From Albula goreensis (Eukaryota; Chordata; Actinopteri; Albuliformes; Albulidae), in NCBI GenBank assembly GCA_022829145.1, contig CM040751.1, forward strand, positions 6,839,581-6,903,580: a DNA stretch of 64,000 bases, given 5' to 3'. The notes under the pieces are model-generated. The model was not told where the DNA came from and did not search any database. It saw nothing but the letters and a program-made list of their open reading frames with translations. Each line of letters starts with the position of its first letter. The first letter of the stretch is position 1. Shown here one piece after another: positions 1 to 12,635 of this stretch. Both the position numbers and the translations under genes were made by a program.

Positions 1-930
1 GGCTCTGTCTCAAAATCACTTGGCCTCATATGGGGAACCCCTCGAGGTTCGGTCCTTGGTTGGTCCTCCACTGTTCTCCTTCTACACTAAACCCCTGGGC
101 TCCATTACCTCTTCCCACGGCTTTAGCTATCGCTGCTACGCAGACGATACGCAACGGTTTCTCACCTTTCAACCTGTGGAGATGGATGTTGCAGTACGCA
201 GTGTCTCTGCCTGGATGACGAGCCATTGTCTCAAACTACATCCATCCAAAACTGAACTTCTGTACTGACGATCCTCTCAATCACCTTTGCTAACACAAGG
301 GTGTCTTCATCCCAAACGGCAAAAAAACCTTTTGAGTACTTTGGACAAGGACTTATCCTACTCATACCATACTGCATCTGTAGCTCGGTCTTGTCGCTTC
401 AATCTTTACAGCATCCGCAAAGTCCGTCCTTTTTTCTCCTTGCAGGCTGCCCAGCTCATTGTGCAGGCCTTTGTGCAGTCCTGACTGGACTACTGCAACT
501 CGCTCCTTGCTGTTCTCCCAGCTTATGCCGTTAAGCCACTCCAGCTCATTCAGAAGGCTGCTGCTCAACTGGTATACAATCAGCCAAAATACTCTCAGGT
601 CAGGCCTCTCCTTGTCTCCTTCCACTGGCTTCCTTTAGCTGCCAGGATAAAATTCAAATCTCTGGTCCTTGCCTATGGTGCAGCAAGAGGAACTGTATCT
701 AACCTTTCACACCTGCAAGACCCGTGCAATCTGAAACCTCTGGTCGCCTGGCCCTTCCTTCCCGAAAGGCTACCTCTTCTAGGTCACACCACTTTTTCAT
801 TCTGATCCTTAATTGGTGGAATGAACCCCCTGTCACTAAGTTTATTACACCGGCTGTTCAGCTCATTGCATGCACCTTTATAAGTCGGTCTGGGTAGGAG
901 TGTCTGCAAAATGCCTAATTGTAAATGTAA
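1..930 (+). mobile_element. Decayed L2/CR1-type LINE, 3' part
   Basis: Reading the plus strand in broken frames gives the reverse-transcriptase catalytic region, with a YADDTQ box in a context typical of fish L2-like non-LTR retrotransposons (positions about 20-268). Further fragments follow to about 870 that match the usual C-terminal stretch after the RT, including a QLIQKAAAQL-like segment near 545 and the HWLPLAARIKFKSL segment near 625. The element ends with the L2-type tail 'taagtcggtctgggtagg' near 881-930. Stop codons and frame changes show it is dead. The 5' part lies left of the window. The family assignment is from pattern recall, not alignment. Confidence 0.8.
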
Positions 931-2337
931 GGTCCACATCAATATTGGGATACACAGGGCAGCACTTGATATAGAGGAAATGACACAGGATGCTAAGAAC
1001 ATTTAAAGTCAAACCACTTCACCATAACCCTGGTCCAGAAGAAATGGAGAATATGGTCAGCACTGTAGATCTACCACAAAAACCGATGCCACTACAACTT
1101 TGTTTGACACTATGAAAAATCGTCATAGTAGAACCAAATCTGGAACCTTTGGTAGTGAATGCACTGCATTGATTGGAGGGGAGGCTGGTGCTGTCTGTTG
1201 AGCAAAGCATGTTCTCAAAAATATGAGCAAATGCATGTATAATCGTACGCATTCTGTGGCCGTGCACATGAATTCCCATGGAAATTCCATGAAATCGCTG
1301 TGGGATGCAGAGAAATCTCCACGAACGATCGCTCGTGTAAGACCTATACCCAGACCAGGTTATCCTTCCACGAGAAAGAAGAAATTTGAAGAGAGCTTGT
1401 GGTGCGACAAACCAACAGTACTTTCCGCGTCCTTGAGATTGCGCTTGGTCTAAAAATAATACGGATGAGCCAAGAGTGAGGTTTTTTCTAGCGGCAAAAT
1501 ACCATGCAAATCCAGTGACCCCGCAGGCGCCGCGGTCGTGCTGATTCACCATAAGTAGTCATGCTCTGGTTCCAGAGTATTCGAGTTTATTTTTGTCTTG
1601 TTTTTGTAGGTTTATAATCCAATTACTCCTCGGAGGCAATGTCCATAAGGTAATATGACCTGGGGTGTTTGCCTTATTTTAAAGGTTCTACGACCCTTTG
1701 AGACAGGAAGTCTCAAATGAATAATACAACAGATAACCCAAAACATCAGAAACACGGCAGCCGTGTGGACGTCCTTGTACTTTGAATTGCAAAAGCAACT
1801 GAACTGAGCTGCCACTATTAGCAAGAGCAAAAGGGATACTTTTCCGGTTAAATTGAGCAAAAGAGGAGGACGTCATTTTTTAGCATTTATTTGATGTGTC
1901 ATACAAAAGCACAGCAACCCAAAACATTGTTCCATTGATTATAAGATAAGTGCAATGACTGCAGAGAAACACAGGAGAATATCAGGCAAACTGCACAATT
2001 TCACAGGGAATCAGAACCCCACCACCTTTGTCTAAACAGTCTCTCAGCTACATCCAGTGTGGCAAAGGTAAGTAAGAAACCGCCAGCTAGCTCATTGAAA
2101 CAGCAGCTCTTTGCGTTTTAACTTTTTAGAAGATCCCTTCCAAACACTCATCCCTCATCTAAATATGGCTGTTTGCGGGCTGGCGTCAATTACGTAACGA
2201 ATCTTAGCTGATCACCCACAAATAGTAAAAGATAAGATGTGCACGTAACAAAATAACGCCACTTATTTGGGGTCTCAGTAAATTGACTCCATATTGGGGA
2301 AAAGCAAAACATCATCAGTTCAATACCAGACTAAACC
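931..2337. other. Non-coding stretch, possible decayed ORF
   Basis: No gene is recognised. A 177-codon open frame on the minus strand (1019-1552) and a 76-codon frame on the plus strand (1223-1453) overlap. Neither product resembles a family I know, and neither is flanked by convincing splice sites. It may be the remnant of an unrecognised repeat or retrocopy. The rest is AT-rich and featureless to me. Confidence 0.35.
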
Positions 2338-2500
2338 AAGGGAGGCAGTTTGGTATAATGGTACAGGAATGGGTGTGTGACAAAGTTAACTCTGCTGCTG
2401 TTGTACCCTTAGCAAAAGTTATTCACCTGAATTGCTTCAGTGAATATACAGCTGTATAAATTAATTGGATAAAAACGCACATTGTGTAAGTTACTCTGGA
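2338..2500 (+). repeat. SINE-like repeat fragment
   Basis: The stretch contains 'ttgtacccttagcaaaag', then a 'cctgaattgcttcagtgaat' block, then 'acagctgtataaatta' and finally 'gtaagttactctgg'. This order matches a dispersed fish short repeat seen again in this window near 22.4 kb, 35.9 kb and 7.5 kb. It is in the forward orientation and diverged. Confidence 0.6.
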
Positions 2501-3924
2501 AAACGTTACTGTCTCCTATATGGCTGAAATGTAAACGTATCTGGCACCAGCTCGCATTCCAGATTCTCTTTGTCTTAAGCCAACAGACAATGATGCAAGT
2601 GTGTGCACAGCATGTAAAGTAGGACGGATGTCTGTTTACCATTATTTAGACTACATTAGCACAAGCTATATTTCTTTCACGGGTCTCTTTTTGTCTTTAC
2701 CAAGCTACATCAGCTGTATTCCCAGGAGCATGCAAATAAAAATGTTCTTTGCTTTATCATTCATAGTTCAAGGTTCAAACGTCATCTCTGATTAAATCAT
2801 CTGAAAATGTATGCATTTAATTATCTAAATTCTGTTTGCACAAACGGTAGGCTAACGTGAGTCAGTGTTGTTTTTCTTTAACAGTATCGAAATGCTATTA
2901 ATAAAAAATGTCTCTTTGAGAAGCGCATTTCGCTGACTCCTTGACTGTGTCCGAAATGGCTCTATTCGCTATATAGCGCACTACACAGGAAGTCAGACTA
3001 AAGCTGATCTATGGGCCTGATCTCCTATATAGTTTGTTTTAGGCAATAGTGAGTTGTTTTGTACACAGGCATTCTTTTCCCAACTTATAAGAGTTCTTTT
3101 GGGAAAAGTAATTTGGGATCAGCAGCTCACGGAGGTTCATGACCCCTGTGGTTTCCGCAGTAGCCAATGACATCGCAGTATCTCAGGAATTGGGCTGTTT
3201 ACACAATTATAGAATTACTCCTTTATCTCTGAGCATTTTACTCAAAAATAATGACACGCCCGCTCCAAAATCAGCAGAGTTTACCCCACACAGCATGCTG
3301 TGGTGCTTCACAACAACTCTAATCCCAGCAGGTACTCAACAGGGCCATAGGAGGAAGCAGCATATTTCCAATTAAACTGAATCTAAACACAAAAAGAATA
3401 ACTGAAATCATTTGAATCATAGTGTTTTAAGACTTATTTTTTTACTTTGTCTTTTCTTTCTTGGGGATTTAAAGGGCACAATTGGAAATTCAATTGGTCA
3501 AATTTAAATAAAGATTAAATAAAAATGAGACAGAGAGAGATGTATACCTTCTAGTCACAGCAAAAATTGACTAGAAGATATATTTTGAGTGAAGTGGACC
3601 TTGCAGGCTTTAAATCAGTGATTTTCAAACTGTGTGTAAACCCATTATACTATGTTTACTGGTTTCTATTACAGCCAATTTCTTTATCAGTTAAGGTTGT
3701 TGAAAACTGCTCAGTTCCTGCAAATGTCTGTATCCCACAGTCTCAGGAGGAGGAGGCCATTCAAGCGTGACCCCTCTGTTTCTTGTGAGGACAAGCCCTT
3801 GCTTCTATCCACGCTGCAGATGCAACTTCAATTACAGACTGACAAAACCGAGGAACACAAATCAGCATATGAACGATTCACAAAGCTTGCATGTTTTTTT
3901 AAGCATAGTCTCTATTCTTCCCCA
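2501..3924. other. Intergenic, nothing recognised
   Basis: AT-rich sequence without a recognisable coding exon or strong repeat. Short open frames (for example 3139-3375, 3652-3939) have no family resemblance and look like chance. Confidence 0.5.
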
Positions 3925-4296
3925 AGAAGGCTGTGCTGATTGTTCCCTAGCCAGTGTGGACCCTCAGCCATGGCCAGTAATGGTGGGGGTGGGACTTGAA
4001 CACACAGGCACCGGACCTACATCTGCACCATGAAGAGCTGCTGTCACTCCTTGAGACTCCCACGTTGGGTGAGAGGGGCTGTGATTCACAGCCCTGTCAG
4101 GAGTGGCTGCTAGAGAACCAGCAAACCGAACCAGGTTACCCCCCATCTTTCCTCTAAGGAGGCTGCGCCATATTGCAGACCTCTGGCCATAGCCGGTAAT
4201 GGCACAGCTGGGACTTAGACACACAGCTAGGGCTCACATCTGCTTCCACTTTCTTACTGCCAAAGCCACCCAGAGGCACAGGGCTGTGATTTTTAA
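3925..4296. repeat. Two diverged tRNA-like repeat units in tandem
   Basis: Unit 1 (about 3925-4092) and unit 2 (about 4156-4296) share the same order: an 'aaggaggctg'-like start, a 'gccatggccagtaatgg' block, then 'gggacttgaacacacag' (unit 2 has 'gggacttagacacacag'), and an ending 'gggctgtgatt'. The 'gggacttgaac' block on the minus strand resembles a tRNA B box (GTTCAAGTCC), so a tRNA-derived SINE lying on the minus strand is the likeliest explanation. The similarity is visible by eye but diverged. Confidence 0.5.
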
Positions 4297-4583
4297 TCTG
4301 TTCTGAGATCAGTGATTAGTGACCTTCCTGGTCAGAGGGATGAGGCGATATAGAGCGGGGGGTTTCACAACCTTACCCGAGAGGAGCCAGTGTGGATTCA
4401 GCCTTTGTTCTATCAGAGCACCAAAACACCTGGTAATCAATTATTTGACTCAGGTGTTTATTGCTGGAATAGGACAAAGCCTTTGCAGGACAAAGCCCTA
4501 CAGACATGACAATAAGACTGGAGACAGAGAAGGGTCTGAGAATGGCCAGCATTCAATCCATGCATGTACATAAAAAAGTAAAT

Positions 4584-4771
4584 GACTTGAATTCAATCAA
4601 CGTTTGTCCTTAACTTAAAGGGTTCCTGTTTATGTTAACCAAATCAGTTTGACAAGTTCAGCGATAATGAAAATTAAGTTGCAAAACTTACGATGCTCTT
4701 GTGAATAAAAAGGATAACACTCAATTGTAAGTAAACGTTAAGGACAAATGTTTAATGAATCCCAGCCCATG
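4584..4771. mobile_element. MITE, copy A (terminal inverted repeats)
   Basis: The left end reads 'ttcaatcaacgtttgtcctt' followed by aactt. The right end, reverse-complemented, reads 'gggctgggattcattaaaca' then tttgtccttaac. The two ends are therefore imperfect inverted repeats of about 30 bp around a short AT-rich, non-coding core. The same end sequence recurs at 59.2 kb and, more diverged, at 55.9 kb. This is what a non-autonomous DNA transposon looks like. I did not identify the superfamily or a clear target-site duplication. Confidence 0.65.
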
Positions 4772-7455
4772 TCTCTGAGAAGCAGCAGTCCTCTTCCCTT
4801 TGTTTTTGCAGTTGCAAACTGGACCTGATTTTTGCTTAGAAATAAATCTCACAGCTCTGTTCTCCAGCTCATGCCCCTGTTCTTTGGTGTAGAGTATGGA
4901 ACGGACGTGACCAGAAACACAACTCGAATTTCACATTGTGCATAGACCAGCCAGAGAATATACATACATATATCCTCATATATCTTTCAGTGACTTCCTG
5001 TAGAACATTCCCAAGCTGGTACAGGACTGATTTTATTCATTGTTCTGTGTTATGACATTTTAAAAAACAGAAAATTACATGCACGGCCTAATTAGTTGAG
5101 GCGTGGGGCAGAGGGATCCGTAATAAATCTTGCAACAATCAATGGACTCCAATGCACATCTATACTGGGTGTGACATACAATGTTAAAATCCCTTGGGTT
5201 TTTCATCTGGTTTAATTTCAAATGGTGCCCACACAGCCATATAGAGACTCAATTATATCACCTCATTGCTGGTAACTATGTGTCATATGTAGGCAGTGAA
5301 ACACAGTGAGCAGATAAGCATAATGATCTATATTTAGTGTCCTAGAAACAAGGTATGGGTAAAGAGTATGGGTCAAAAAGTGTAATGGGCCTGTATCATT
5401 ACAATAAATCTCATAATACATAACAGTATCATGTTACATAATTTCACAAAATGACCAAAGAAGAAAAAAAAATAATGGAATACCTACACGGAAAAATGTA
5501 CAGAGAAAAAACATTTGAATACACAAGAGACTGCATGGAGAAAACACGATTTAAGAAAATGTCCAGCAACAAAATCCTGTTTCATGCCTGAGGGTCACAG
5601 AGCATTTGTACTGCAAAATTGGGAGTTTTAATTCGCTCGGTGCCAGGGTATCTCAAGGATCAGTCTCAAAGCTGAGACTTTATGGCAAGCTTTCATGAAG
5701 CACGCCGCTACTGGGGTCCACTGGTCTTGATTTCTGGCCCCTGTGTCCTGCGACTAGAGATACAGGGGTCATGCTGTGATTGAAACCAGAGCCAGCAGGG
5801 CTTGGTTGCTATTGACTGTTGTGTGCTGTAATGTTTCTAATACTTCTTCAGAAATATATGAAGGAAAATATTGTTCTTGCTTCTTACTGCTGAAGTTGCT
5901 TGGCTGTTAACATGAAGATATGCCTGGCAAAGAAGACTGGCATTTTCCCTACAACCTATTACGTCAATTTGACTGTGTAAGCTATGTCATCTTATACATT
6001 AATTAGACATAAGCTCTTACCCTTAATTTCAAAACCAGGTCATCCATACTGTCATGGCTTGTTCAGCAAATCACAGTGGTTTCATTGGGAGACAGAAAAA
6101 AGTCTCTGAAAACCAATGAACAGTGACAGAGTAGGAAAAAATGATGTCAAAAGGAAGGGTGTAATGTTTCTATCAGTTTCAAACTCAAACCTGACCCAGA
6201 TCTCACACCTAATGTTGATACAGTTGTAGATGAAGTAAAAATACTGTTTTTCATACGCCCTCATCCATCCTGTTAACAGATTTGTAGATGTATGAGTCAT
6301 AGTAATACAGCACTATACAGTAGTATCAGACACATGGAAATTGAATTGGGCAGAGTTGTTTTCCTGCATGTCTGTCAGGATATATTGCTGCAGTATGTGC
6401 TACATCACAATACAAGGATGATGATACAGTGTATATGATGACACTTTGCATGTCATGATTCACACAAAAGCTCTCTACTGCATCTTACAAATCTAAGGAC
6501 ATAAGCTCTGGATGGCTCACTCTGTTAAGCCCTTATTTCAGTCTAAGGTAAGCCTTCACAGGTTGAATCAGCTATCAAAGGTATGTGGTACCAAATTTGT
6601 ACCATGTCAATACTGGGTGTTGCTGGCAGCCCTACAAGGGGACGCATGATTGGACATAGGCCAAAGAAGGAGGGATTTAATTGGTGGGATGACAGTGTGG
6701 CATTACTCACAAGGGAACCCTGCTGGTTAATCGGGGGCCAACGGTCTGTCTGCACAAAGCTGCACATGACGGAACATTCATATCTGTAACTTACACCTAC
6801 AGCTGAATTTTTAACAGGCTAACTAGGTATTGAACATACAGTACTTATAAGTACTACAGTTGAGAGCTCTGGGAACACATCATGAGGCTTTGACAGAAAA
6901 GAGAGGCCATTTCTGATGACATCAGGGGCAGAATAGCAAGGCACCTACCAAAACACTGGCCCCACCATGTAGTCGGGCAGCAAAAGAGAAAAGGAATGGG
7001 TTACGTGTCACGCTAACTGTATTTCCCCGGTGAAGCGGATGAGAACTGCATTGGTCCTGAGTGCCAAAGGCAACTTTTGCTCTATTTTGACTCTGATGGC
7101 ACGACCTAAAGGTCAAACAAAGTAGATCCAAGCAGCCCTCACCCACTGGGCCATCCTGACCTTTCTTTCAACTCCAAATGCCACACGTAGACATTTCCAT
7201 ATATCTTCTATCTATGGACCCAGTGTGGTGTGCAAGTCCGTGAAGGGTTTTGGGTCAGGGACCTGAGATGTGTGAGTATCGTATGTGGGTGGTATGTTTG
7301 CAGATACACAGCCTCATACAGGGCTAATGCACCCGCTCTTAACAACAAAACACCGCTCTGTAAGAGTTATAGTAAGAAAATGCTACATAATGTAAGATAC
7401 AGTACAACTTCATCATGAAAATAGTGATAATTCTCCAGACATTAAGGCATGTAGC
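4772..7455. other. Intergenic; possible old repeat at about 6595-6785
   Basis: No gene is recognised. The segment at about 6595-6785 ('ggatttaattggtgggatga' and 'aaagctgcacatga' blocks) recalls a dispersed fish repeat, but I cannot name it. The remainder is AT-rich and shows nothing I can support. Confidence 0.35.
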
Positions 7456-7610
7456 AGTGGATCATAGCCAAGGCACCTTCCATAGCTGGGTACTCACATA
7501 AATAATTTAGTTTCAGTACCCTGCTCAAGGGCACAATGGTGGTACCTAATCTGTGAATCACACTTGCAGCCCCCTCCTTACAAGCCCAGACCCCTCATCA
7601 TTACAATACA
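7456..7610 (-). repeat. SINE-like repeat fragment, reverse orientation
   Basis: Contains 'agtaccctgctcaagggcac', then a run ending 'gaatcacacttgcagcc' and 'cttacaagcccag'. On the minus strand this reads as the usual tRNA-like head and 'tgcccttgagcaggg' body of the same dispersed short repeat found near 22.4 kb. Confidence 0.6.
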
Positions 7611-8391
7611 CTGTCACACCTCTCATTCTTATAATTAGCAATTACAGCAATTAGCAGCAGCATTGAGCCTATTTTATACTTCCCAAGAAAACCAACATTT
7701 CTACATTATGACATCATCTGATGGTGTTTTTCTTCAGCTAAGGTGTTCACTTTGGGTGTTTTTCAGCAGGTTATGTATGTACAGGTCAACTTATAGCCAT
7801 GTCTCAGCAAACTTCACACTGATAAGTCAGCTATTGATAGTAGCAGGGATTTGCATGTAACAGGAATTTTAGACAGCAGAATAGAACATTTAAAAACCGA
7901 CTCAAACAATACAAAAGATATTCAAACTGACCAGCAAATATTCAAAGTTAATGAAGTGCTTTTCCTTGTTTATCCCTTGTGGTCTGACCAGTATGGTGAA
8001 CTTCCCCTCTGTTTTTCTGTCTCTGTTGAGTGGCCACATGTCTGCTCCATCTCCATCTCTTCATTACTTTCATTTGTAACACTGCCAATGTAACCAAATC
8101 ATCAGCCTTGGGAAGAAAGTACAATGAATTCCTGTAGCGCTGACATGATGCTGAATAAACAAACTCCAGAGAGCAAACAGCAAACTGATACAAAGATGAT
8201 GGTTTAAAACACTGGCGGAATAAAACTAGTTTGTGCAGATCTCAACTAGGCAGCAGATGTTTAGCTTTCGATGCTTTAGTCTTAGCACCGTAAGTAGCGG
8301 AATTTGAAGGATTAGCTTCAGCAGACGTAACAGTAGCATTAGTAGTAGTAAAAACTTCATTAGCTATAGCAGTGGTAGTAGTAGCATTATC

Positions 8392-8607
8392 TTTAGTAGC
8401 AGCTGCATTAGATATGGCAGTGGCAATAGCAGCATTAGCAGTAGTAGCAGCTATATTAGCTGTGGCAGTATTAATGGTAGCATTAGCAGTAGTAGCAGCT
8501 ACATTAGCTGTGGCAGTACTAATGGTAGCATTAGCAGTAGCAGCAGCTATGTTAGCTGTGGCAGTACTAATGGTAGCATTAGCTGTAGAGGCTGCTGTAG
8601 TAGTAGC
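8392..8607. repeat. 48-bp minisatellite built on GTA/GCA triplets
   Basis: Four full 48-bp units lie head to tail at 8392-8439, 8440-8487, 8488-8535 and 8536-8583, followed by a partial fifth. The last three are nearly identical. Each unit has the core 'ttagctgtggcagtactaat' followed by ggtagcattagc. Because 48 is divisible by three, one plus-strand frame stays open and reads a 16-residue hydrophobic Ala/Val/Leu repeat. There is no other sign of coding. A looser run of (agtagt)-type triplets precedes it from about 8330. Confidence 0.9.
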
Positions 8608-9098
8608 AGTTAACAGAAGCTCTTACTTTATTTTCTCTATGAAGCAGGAATAGCTGAGCAGGCAGTTGCAAGGTAATTATGCGCACTGGGGACTTGGGAC
8701 ATTCTGACGATCAGAGCGACCTGATCTCACTTTCCTTGTGGTGTTGTTAAATTTACTGACTGTAGCCAAGGGAAAATGAAGCTAAGAAAGTGCACTCAGC
8801 TTCTAGCACAGGATAAAAATGCAGACTAATTCCTGTGCTTCATAAACAGCAACATCCTTTATTGGAAATATCAGGGGTCATTTATTTTATCTAATGCACT
8901 GCAATTCCTTTAGTCACAACTTCAGTTTAAGCATAAAATCAATTCAATGGTTAAGAGCGAAACAATATTTTCACAGTGTGTGCTTGTACAATACACAATC
9001 AATGTACCATTATTTGTAAGGTGATCTTGACTGCAGATAAGGAGGTCCACCTAAAGCACCTGCAGTGTCCTGTTTCTATAATAACATTGTAACAACCA
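8608..9098. other. Intergenic, nothing recognised
   Basis: No open frame with family resemblance and no clear repeat is visible. Confidence 0.5.
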
Positions 9099-9150
9099 CT
9101 GGACAGCATGTAGTGTAGTGGTTATCACTGCGCCTGAAGCCAATGACGTC
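9099..9150 (+). repeat. SINE head fragment
   Basis: The block 'tgtagtgtagtggttatcac' followed by tgc matches the tRNA-like 5' end common to fish short repeats. The body is missing or too diverged to see. Confidence 0.4.
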
Positions 9151-12100
9151 TGCCACTGTCTAAGCTACACAAACAAATATATTGGAGCATCGATATTATC
9201 AGCTGATATTAGAAATTGTAGTTATATCTGTATCTGCATACATTACCCTGATAATTCACTAATAATTCATATCATTCATATCCTTTCTCTAAAAGAGCAT
9301 CCATATTATTTTTTATAGTTCTTATCATTTCTGAAATTAGCGATTTGTGGCGCCAATGTTGAATAAGTACATTTTACTGTTGACTTTTTTTGGTAGAGAA
9401 CCACATTTCAGGGTTTTGTATTAAAAAATGTTTTTCATGCTAACACACAAAAGGTGAACATTGGACGATATATTGTAATCAGACAATTTTTCTCCAAGAG
9501 TATCAACATTCCAAAAATTCTGTACCTGTCAGGATCTTGAGAGAGAGAGAGCCTTAATTGTTCCATTAAAAATACCACTCTAAATCGTAACATCAAACTA
9601 TGCAGGCCTAAGCCAAGAAGCTATAAATGGTAAAGTTTTTGGGGATGAGGATGGCTGATTAAGACAGTGAGGTAACAAACGAAAAATGCCACAATTCTGC
9701 ATAAGGCCACAAACACTGTCGTGCCTAAGAGAAAGAGGAAGGAACTGTCTGAAAGAAGCAGCACCTGTCATCGCCACGGAGAGAGAGTTTTGAATAATGC
9801 CTCAGCTAATGTGGAAGCCTGGGCTTGTCATCTCCTGTGCCGCGGAGAGCGGCACAGGTCAGTCCATCCAGCGTAGCGGCGGTGGAAATCTCCTCTGAGG
9901 GTGCAATTTAGTCCTTGTTAGTTCCAGGCCAGTGGGTTGTGGGTAATGTGGTTACGTTTGCTCGGATTCTCTGGGTGGCGACTCGCGTAGTCTGCCCACG
10001 GTGACTCCGGCCACGCACTGTTTTCTCCCATCAGGCAACGCGGCTGCCTGCTCCTTGCATGTGGATGTGAGACTGAATCGCCCCAATCATTCAAAAGGGT
10101 GTGGTAACAGAGAGTCAGTTTAGCCAGAGGTTTGGCTAACCACTCCACAGCAACATACTCATGTATTTGGAGTGGTTCTCAAGACTTCTGTGGCAAACTG
10201 AGAATGTTCATCCCGTTCACATCCTAAGTGAATGTGTCATTGTTAGAATGTCAAGAATTGAATACCATGGTTTCCACTTGAGGGAATTTTTGCTCGTTTT
10301 TGGTAACATCATTCCTTATAGAATGCTACAATTACACCAAAACTTGAGCAGAAATGTCCTTTAAAGGCTTGACAACAAAGTATTCATAATTTTTACCCAG
10401 TCTACACTTGTACATAATACCTCAAGGAAGACATACACATTTGCCAACAGCTGTACCACCCTGAACCTCTCATATTGAAGGTAAGGTAAGTTTGATGGGA
10501 GCTGAGAAAGCTAAGCTGCAGATGGGAGAGGTGATGTGGGACACTGTGTTGTGGAAGGTGCTGCAGTTAGGATGAGATGTTATACTGAGGCATGACTCAA
10601 AGCAGTCATTGAAGATCCAGTGGTGCTTCATGAAAGAGGCAAGATGTTAATCCTGGCTTCCAGGTCAAATTCCCATTTACACCTGGCTAGTTAAATAACC
10701 CTTATTTATTATATAGCTCGATTGGCTATATAAATCCCTTCCATTCATTCCCCACACAGATTCCTTGTGTCTTCCTGTGAAAGAGAACCTAACCTAACCT
10801 TGTCAAATAAGGATACATAAAATAAAAAGATGCACCCATCCTCACCCATTAGAGGTTATCACATGTGCCTAACTGCATCTTATAAAACACAGACATAAAT
10901 GTTTCAGACCATTTGCCAGAGACCAATAAATTTGTGTTGATAAGTGTTTAGAGTCTTTCCATGGAATGTTTTAGAATCCCAAATGGTTTTCTTGGTGGTT
11001 TATTGTTTGTCTGGGATGTTTCCAGTTGCTGTGCAACTAATGGTTTTACCAAACTCTGCTTCCATTTTGTGTGCACTCTCCTCAGCCACCCTGTAGATCC
11101 GGGTTTGCAGTGACTCAGCTTAGAATACTCCTCCAGCATCAGAGAGGTTGGCATTGTTGCAGTGTTTGTTGACATAAGTCGACCTTTGAAACTGATTGAC
11201 ATTGTGCAGATGTGACACTGCCTTCAGGACTTGACTTTTTGCACTGTTTTCATTGGAAATCAGAGCAATCTGTAACCTAGTTTGTCCAAATTCCCAGAGA
11301 GTTTAAATAAATTAAATGAACAGCTAGACCATTCATATTTTTATATCAGCTGTGATGTTAGTAGAAATGTGATATCCAGGCTGACAAAGCAAGAATTTCA
11401 GACAGTTGCACAACTCATTCATGCAGATAAAGCCTAGCTTGTGGGATTTCAGCCAGGAGATAAGGGAAACAGTAGCCACAGTCCCTGAATGTGGTTTTGT
11501 TTTTGACCACACAGGTTATCATCAGGTACAGCCACAAGCCCTGGTATGCAGACACAACTGAGTGGTCTAACTGCTGCTGCACCTGCTGCCCCACTCTAAA
11601 ATGGAGCCGTGTGCTTCACATTGCCCACACTGGCTCTGCTGAAGTCAGCAGCCTGCACAACTGTGTGTGCTGCAGGGAGTGGGGCACATTACCACAGCCA
11701 TTTCCTTCCCATCTGGCCCCTAGTGTCCTAGGCGAGCAGCTCTTACCCAAATGGAGAGCTTTCCGCTGCTACGCTCATCTGCAAATCCGAGTCTTATCAT
11801 TCTAATGGCCCGGGAACACAGAGTTCGTTCAGCTCATTCGCCTCGGCCATTTGATTAAGAAAAATAAATAAAAATGTAAACATAACATGGCATTTTAAAA
11901 TATGCTCATGTTCTACAAAGACAGTCATTTGGTGTTTGAAAATAAAACCCAGGATTATCGCCGTATTAAACTATCTTGGATGCAGGGATTTTCTGAGCTC
12001 TAGTTTGACATTTCTTCAAAAAACACTGACAATTTATTCTCAATATCCTATTTGATTTTAAAATTAAAAACACTGCCAATGTATAAAATGGACTAAACAC

Positions 12101-12604
12101 ATTAGTATATTGTAGAATATTAACTATTTTGAAATGATTTCAGAGTTCATGAGGGGCTACATACCATTTGTAAGATGAAATGTGAACCTGCATACGATGT
12201 GGCAGCAGATGTTGGATTAAGACACAAATAGCTCCGCTCTACACACGCAGCACGCCACATTGAAATGTTAATCTGGGCTTTGATTACCCAAGACAGAAGA
12301 GAGCCGGGCCATTCCTAATGGGGCAGCAGATCGGTGTGAGAGCTGAAAGTGGTGGTGGGGGAATAGGGGAGGGGTCGGTTGAGCACTGAGGTGGCAGCAG
12401 TGCTCTTTGTGCTATCCGGTGACATATGGACCTGAAACTCCTCCCCCCTTCCCTGAGCCTTCCCAAGAGATACTGTCCAATAAATCAATCCCAAGACCAT
12501 TAACTGCTGTGGCACTCTTCTCCGCCCTCATCCTCTCCTCAGAGCGGGGGTAAATCCACCCGGAAACGCTGGAGATCTCATTACAGAGGCATCGCGGTTC
12601 AGCA
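9151..12604. other. Intergenic, nothing recognised
   Basis: No coding exon is recognised on either strand. Short open frames (minus 9918-10148, minus 10948-11202, plus 11491-11805) show no family resemblance. The ppp1r14a exons that would continue the minus-strand gene should lie in this direction. I looked for the conserved acidic segment after YRG and for the C-terminal helix segment and did not find them. Confidence 0.4.
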
Positions 12605-12635
12605 GCACACATACACACACACACACACACACACA
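12605..12635. repeat. (CA)n microsatellite
   Basis: A short run of alternating CA with a single TA interruption near its start. Confidence 0.95.

Noticed and set aside
1019-1552. 177-codon minus-strand open frame
   Set aside because: Product not recognisable and overlapped by a plus-strand frame. Left as an unexplained stretch rather than a gene.
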